Assembly (NCBI RefSeq): GCF_026183675.1 | Contig: NZ_JAPIVK010000013.1 | Span: forward strand, 59,552 to 123,551 | Source: Microbulbifer halophilus | GTDB lineage: Bacteria; Pseudomonadota; Gammaproteobacteria; Pseudomonadales; Cellvibrionaceae | DNA: 64,000 nucleotides | Direction of reading: 5' to 3' | Shown: in pieces, positions 61,886 to 64,000 of the stretch | How the letters are laid out: each line of letters opens with the position of its first letter | Numbering within the stretch: the first letter of the stretch is position 1 | Program-made: the position numbers and the translations under genes | The notes under the pieces: model-generated | Told to the model about the DNA's origin: nothing | The model's input: only the letters and a program-made list of their open reading frames with translations | Databases searched by the model: none

Positions 61886-62770
61886 ATGAATAACAGAAAC
61901 CTGCTGATTGTTGCGCTGTTGCTGGTGGGGATACTGCTCGTCACCAGCAGTGCCTTTGTGGTCAAGGAGACCGAAAGGGCGGTGCTGCTGCGCTTCGGTG
62001 AAGTGGTGCGCAGTGACTACGAACCGGGGCTCTACTTCAAGGTGCCGCTGGTGCACACCCTGCGCAAGTTCGACGCGCGCGTCCAGACGGTGGATTCCAA
62101 CCCGGTGCGCATGCTGAACAGTGAAAACAAGTTCATGGTGGTGGATTCCTACGCCAAGTACCGCATCTTCAATGCAAAGCGCTTCTACGTCGCCACCCGC
62201 GGCAACGAGCGCAACGCGGTGCGGCTGCTGGCGGAACAGATCAACGACCGCCTGCGCGACCAGTTCGGTGTGCGCAACCTGCACGAAGTGGTCAGTGGCC
62301 AGCGCGACGAGCTGATGGCGGAGATCACCAAGAACCTGAACGGGGTGGCCCAGGACCGGTTCGGGCTGGAGGTGATCGACGTGCGCGTGAAGCGTATCGA
62401 CCTGCCGCCGGAAGTCTCCGAATCGGTGTTCCAGCGGATGCGCGCCGGCCGCGAGCTGGAGGCCCGCGACCACCGCGCCAAGGGCCAGGAGGCCGCGGAG
62501 CGCATTCGCTCCAACGCCGACCGCCAGGTGGTGGAGATCGAGTCCGAAGCCCAGCGCAAGGCCGAGGAATTGCGCGGTGCCGGCGACGCCGAGGCCGCCA
62601 GGATCTACGCCGGCGCCTTCACCAGGGACCCGGAATTCTACCGCTTCACCCGCAGTCTGAACGCCTACGAGAAATCCTTCAGTGACCGTGGGGATATGCT
62701 GGTGATCGATCCGGACAGTGAGTTCTTCCGCTATCTGAAGGACTCGGAAGGGGCGCAAGAAGAGGAATAA
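61886..62770 (+). CDS. hflC: Protease FtsH modulator HflC
   Basis: This 294-residue partner of HflK has an N-terminal membrane helix (about 4-22) and an SPFH/band 7 domain (FVVKETERAVLLRFGEVV, RKFDARVQTVDSNPV), followed by the Ala/Glu-rich helix RAGRELEARDHRAKGQEAAERIRSNADRQ and the conserved FYRFTRSLNAYEKSF end. After it comes a 561-bp repeat-rich gap before hisZ. Confidence 0.96.
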   Translation: MNNRNLLIVALLLVGILLVTSSAFVVKETERAVLLRFGEVVRSDYEPGLYFKVPLVHTLRKFDARVQTVDSNPVRMLNSENKFMVVDSYAKYRIFNAKRFYVATRGNERNAVRLLAEQINDRLRDQFGVRNLHEVVSGQRDELMAEITKNLNGVAQDRFGLEVIDVRVKRIDLPPEVSESVFQRMRAGRELEARDHRAKGQEAAERIRSNADRQVVEIESEAQRKAEELRGAGDAEAARIYAGAFTRDPEFYRFTRSLNAYEKSFSDRGDMLVIDPDSEFFRYLKDSEGAQEEE

Positions 62771-62832
62771 ACGGCCCGGGACTCGGGACAACGGGGGCGC
62801 CCTTTGCGGTGCCCCCTGTGTTTCTGGAAGGC

Positions 62833-62862
62833 GTAGTTGGAGTGAGCGACGCGCAGTCCAAC
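62833..62862 (+). repeat. GTAG-type dispersed hairpin repeat
   Basis: gtagttggagtgagcgacgc begins at 62833 and ends in gcagtccaac, pairing gttgga with tccaac. It matches the repeats at 47300 and 55630. Confidence 0.55.
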
Positions 62863-62999
62863 AAAGGGGCCGAAGAAGCCCCCCGGGCATTCGGTTCCCT
62901 CTCCCCCGGCCCCTGCCCCGATGGGAGAGGGGCGCTAAACGTCGGACTCAGCGGTTCGCATAGCTCGCCTCAACCTACGAAAGAGGGGCGATGCCGGAT

Positions 63000-63083
63000 G
63001 GCGAGACCCGGCTGCCGATAGCCGTTTGGGAAACGATTGCCGATGAGGCTGTTGAGCAAACGGCTATCGGTAGCCGGGTCGCC
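63000..63083. repeat. Long imperfect palindrome between hflC and hisZ
   Basis: Left arm (63000-63028) and right arm (63057-63083) are complementary over about 27 bases, apart from an extra GA in the left arm and one mismatch. Both arms contain gatagccgtttg or its complement. The 28-base centre is not paired. It resembles neither palindrome A nor B. Confidence 0.6.
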
Positions 63084-63171
63084 AACGCGCCCGCTTACGG
63101 GGAGCGGGCTCTCGGCAACCCGGGGGCCGCAACCCCTACCTTCCCCCCGCCACTTGATGGTAAAATCACGC

Positions 63172-63197
63172 AAACCGGGCCGCCGCCCGGTTTTTTT
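63172..63197 (+). terminator. Rho-independent terminator between hflC and hisZ
   Basis: Arms accgggc (63174-63180) and gcccggt (63185-63191) with a 4-base loop are followed by a run of T to 63197. It most likely ends the hflKC transcript and separates hisZ from the operon. Confidence 0.85.
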
Positions 63198-63331
63198 GTG
63201 AAGCGCATTCCTGTGCTTCGCCCTTCGGGTCAGCTGAAGCTGGCAAAAGCGCTCCCGGCGCTTTTGTGCGAGCGCGTGCCCCCCTTATTCAACAGAGACG
63301 TTGACGATAGTTTTTCATCAACTTTTTTACT

Positions 63332-64000
63332 ATGACAAGAGCCGATCGCTGGATGCTGCCCGACGGCATCGCGGAAATCCTGCCCGCTGATGCCGTGCGT
63401 ATAGAAACCCTGCGCCGCCGCCTGCTGGACCTCTATCACAGCTGGGGTTACGAACTGATCATCCCGCCGATGGTGGAATTCACCGATTCCCTGCTGATCG
63501 GCATGGGCCGGGATATCGACCTCAGCACCTTCAAGGTTACCGACCAGCTCTCCGGCCGCACCCTCGGCATCCGCGCCGATATCACCCCCCAGGCCGCGCG
63601 TATCGACGCCCACAGCTTCCCCCGCAGCGGCGCCAACCGCCTCTGCTATGCCGGCCAGGTACTGCACGCCCGCCCGCGCACGGCCATGGGCTCGCGCGCG
63701 CCGATCCAGATCGGCGCCGAGCTGTACGGCGTGGAGAGCCTGCAGGCGGATATCGAAGTGATTTCGCTGATGCTGGAGACACTGCTGCTGGCCGGTGTCG
63801 AGCAGATACACCTGGACCTGGGCCACGTGGCCATCTACCGCAACCTCGCCGAGGCCGCGGGCCTCGACGGCGAACAGCAGCGCGAACTCTTCGCGCTGCT
63901 GCAGAGCAAGGCCAGCGCCGATGTGCGGCGCTGGGTCGAGGACAACGTCGCCGATCCGCAGGCGGCGGACTGGCTGCGCGCCCTGCCGCGCCTGGCCGGC
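63332..64000 (+). CDS. hisZ: ATP phosphoribosyltransferase regulatory subunit HisZ (partial)
   Basis: The first 223 codons are present and run off the window. The sequence [21 protein letters not shown] and then [30 protein letters not shown] and [20 protein letters not shown] match the HisRS-like HisZ subunit, which lacks tRNA-charging motifs and activates the short HisG enzyme in histidine synthesis. In Pseudomonas hisZ also follows hflC, though usually without such a large gap. Confidence 0.94.
   Translation, partial: MTRADRWMLPDGIAEILPADAVRIETLRRRLLDLYHSWGYELIIPPMVEFTDSLLIGMGRDIDLSTFKVTDQLSGRTLGIRADITPQAARIDAHSFPRSGANRLCYAGQVLHARPRTAMGSRAPIQIGAELYGVESLQADIEVISLMLETLLLAGVEQIHLDLGHVAIYRNLAEAAGLDGEQQRELFALLQSKASADVRRWVEDNVADPQAADWLRALPRLAG

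Larger units (their letters stand above)
62771..63331. other. Repeat-rich 561-bp gap between hflC and hisZ
   Basis: No coding region is seen. In order the gap holds a GTAG-type hairpin (62833-62862), a C/G-rich hairpin (about 62898-62936), a long imperfect palindrome (63000-63083), a terminator (63172-63197) and a 9-bp hairpin of caaaagcgc with gcgcttttg (63243-63265). The last 35 bases before hisZ are AT-rich and could contain its promoter; no strong RBS is visible. Confidence 0.6.

Overview
The window is about 64 kb of GC-rich chromosome from a gammaproteobacterium. Gene order resembles Pseudomonas (psd, rhodanese, rsgA, orn, queG, nnrD, tsaE, amiB, mutL, miaA, hfq, hflX, hflKC, hisZ; and PBP1A, pilMNOPQ, aroKB, gltBD, hemE). 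The dispersed palindromic repeats and gene divergence suggest a marine relative such as the Microbulbifer/Cellvibrio group; that placement is inference. I see no tRNA, rRNA, CRISPR array, prophage or transposase gene. The window is core chromosome with small accessory inserts and repeats between genes.

Layout. 0-2.7 kb: an RRM RNA-binding protein, UbiD (ubiquinone synthesis) and a GNAT acetyltransferase. 2.7-8.2 kb is more accessory: a membrane-bound CadC/ToxR-type regulator with a beta-propeller sensor domain, a divergent membrane-anchored serine hydrolase, an exported alpha/beta hydrolase and a 60-residue unknown protein. 8.2-15.9 kb, minus strand: hemC-hemD-hemX-hemY, ruvX (yqgF), yqgE, a TonB-like gene and gshB. 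16.2-27.1 kb, plus strand: the Pil-Chp chemosensory system (pilG, pilH, pilI, pilJ, a 2056-residue chpA and chpC) that controls type IV pili. 27.2-36.9 kb: PBP1A, divergent from pilM-N-O-P-Q-aroK-aroB, which encodes the pilus alignment complex and secretin plus two shikimate-pathway enzymes. 37.2-44.5 kb: glutamate synthase gltB-gltD, then hemE. 44.6-50.3 kb: a degenerate HD-GYP protein, a frameshifted MFS transporter gene, psd, a RhdA-type rhodanese and rsgA. 50.4-64 kb: orn, queG, nnrD, tsaE, amiB, mutL, miaA, hfq, hflX, hflK, hflC and the start of hisZ, which runs off the window.

How genes work together. Type IV pili dominate: the assembly complex (pilMNOPQ), the chemosensory array (pilGHIJ-chpAC) and a TonB-like protein in the place of P. 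aeruginosa tonB3. The methylation enzymes PilK and ChpB are not seen, so the array may lack classical adaptation. Tetrapyrrole synthesis is split between hemCDXY and hemE.

The least ordinary DNA is intergenic. Two copies of a nested palindrome (13220-13322 and 43262-43384) share a core of about 55 bp. Their outer arms differ in sequence but stay self-complementary, so they covary. The second copy sits inside terminal inverted repeats that also bound a 69-bp element at 7833-7901. A separate family of GTAGG-type hairpins, some as inverted doublets, is scattered through other gaps.
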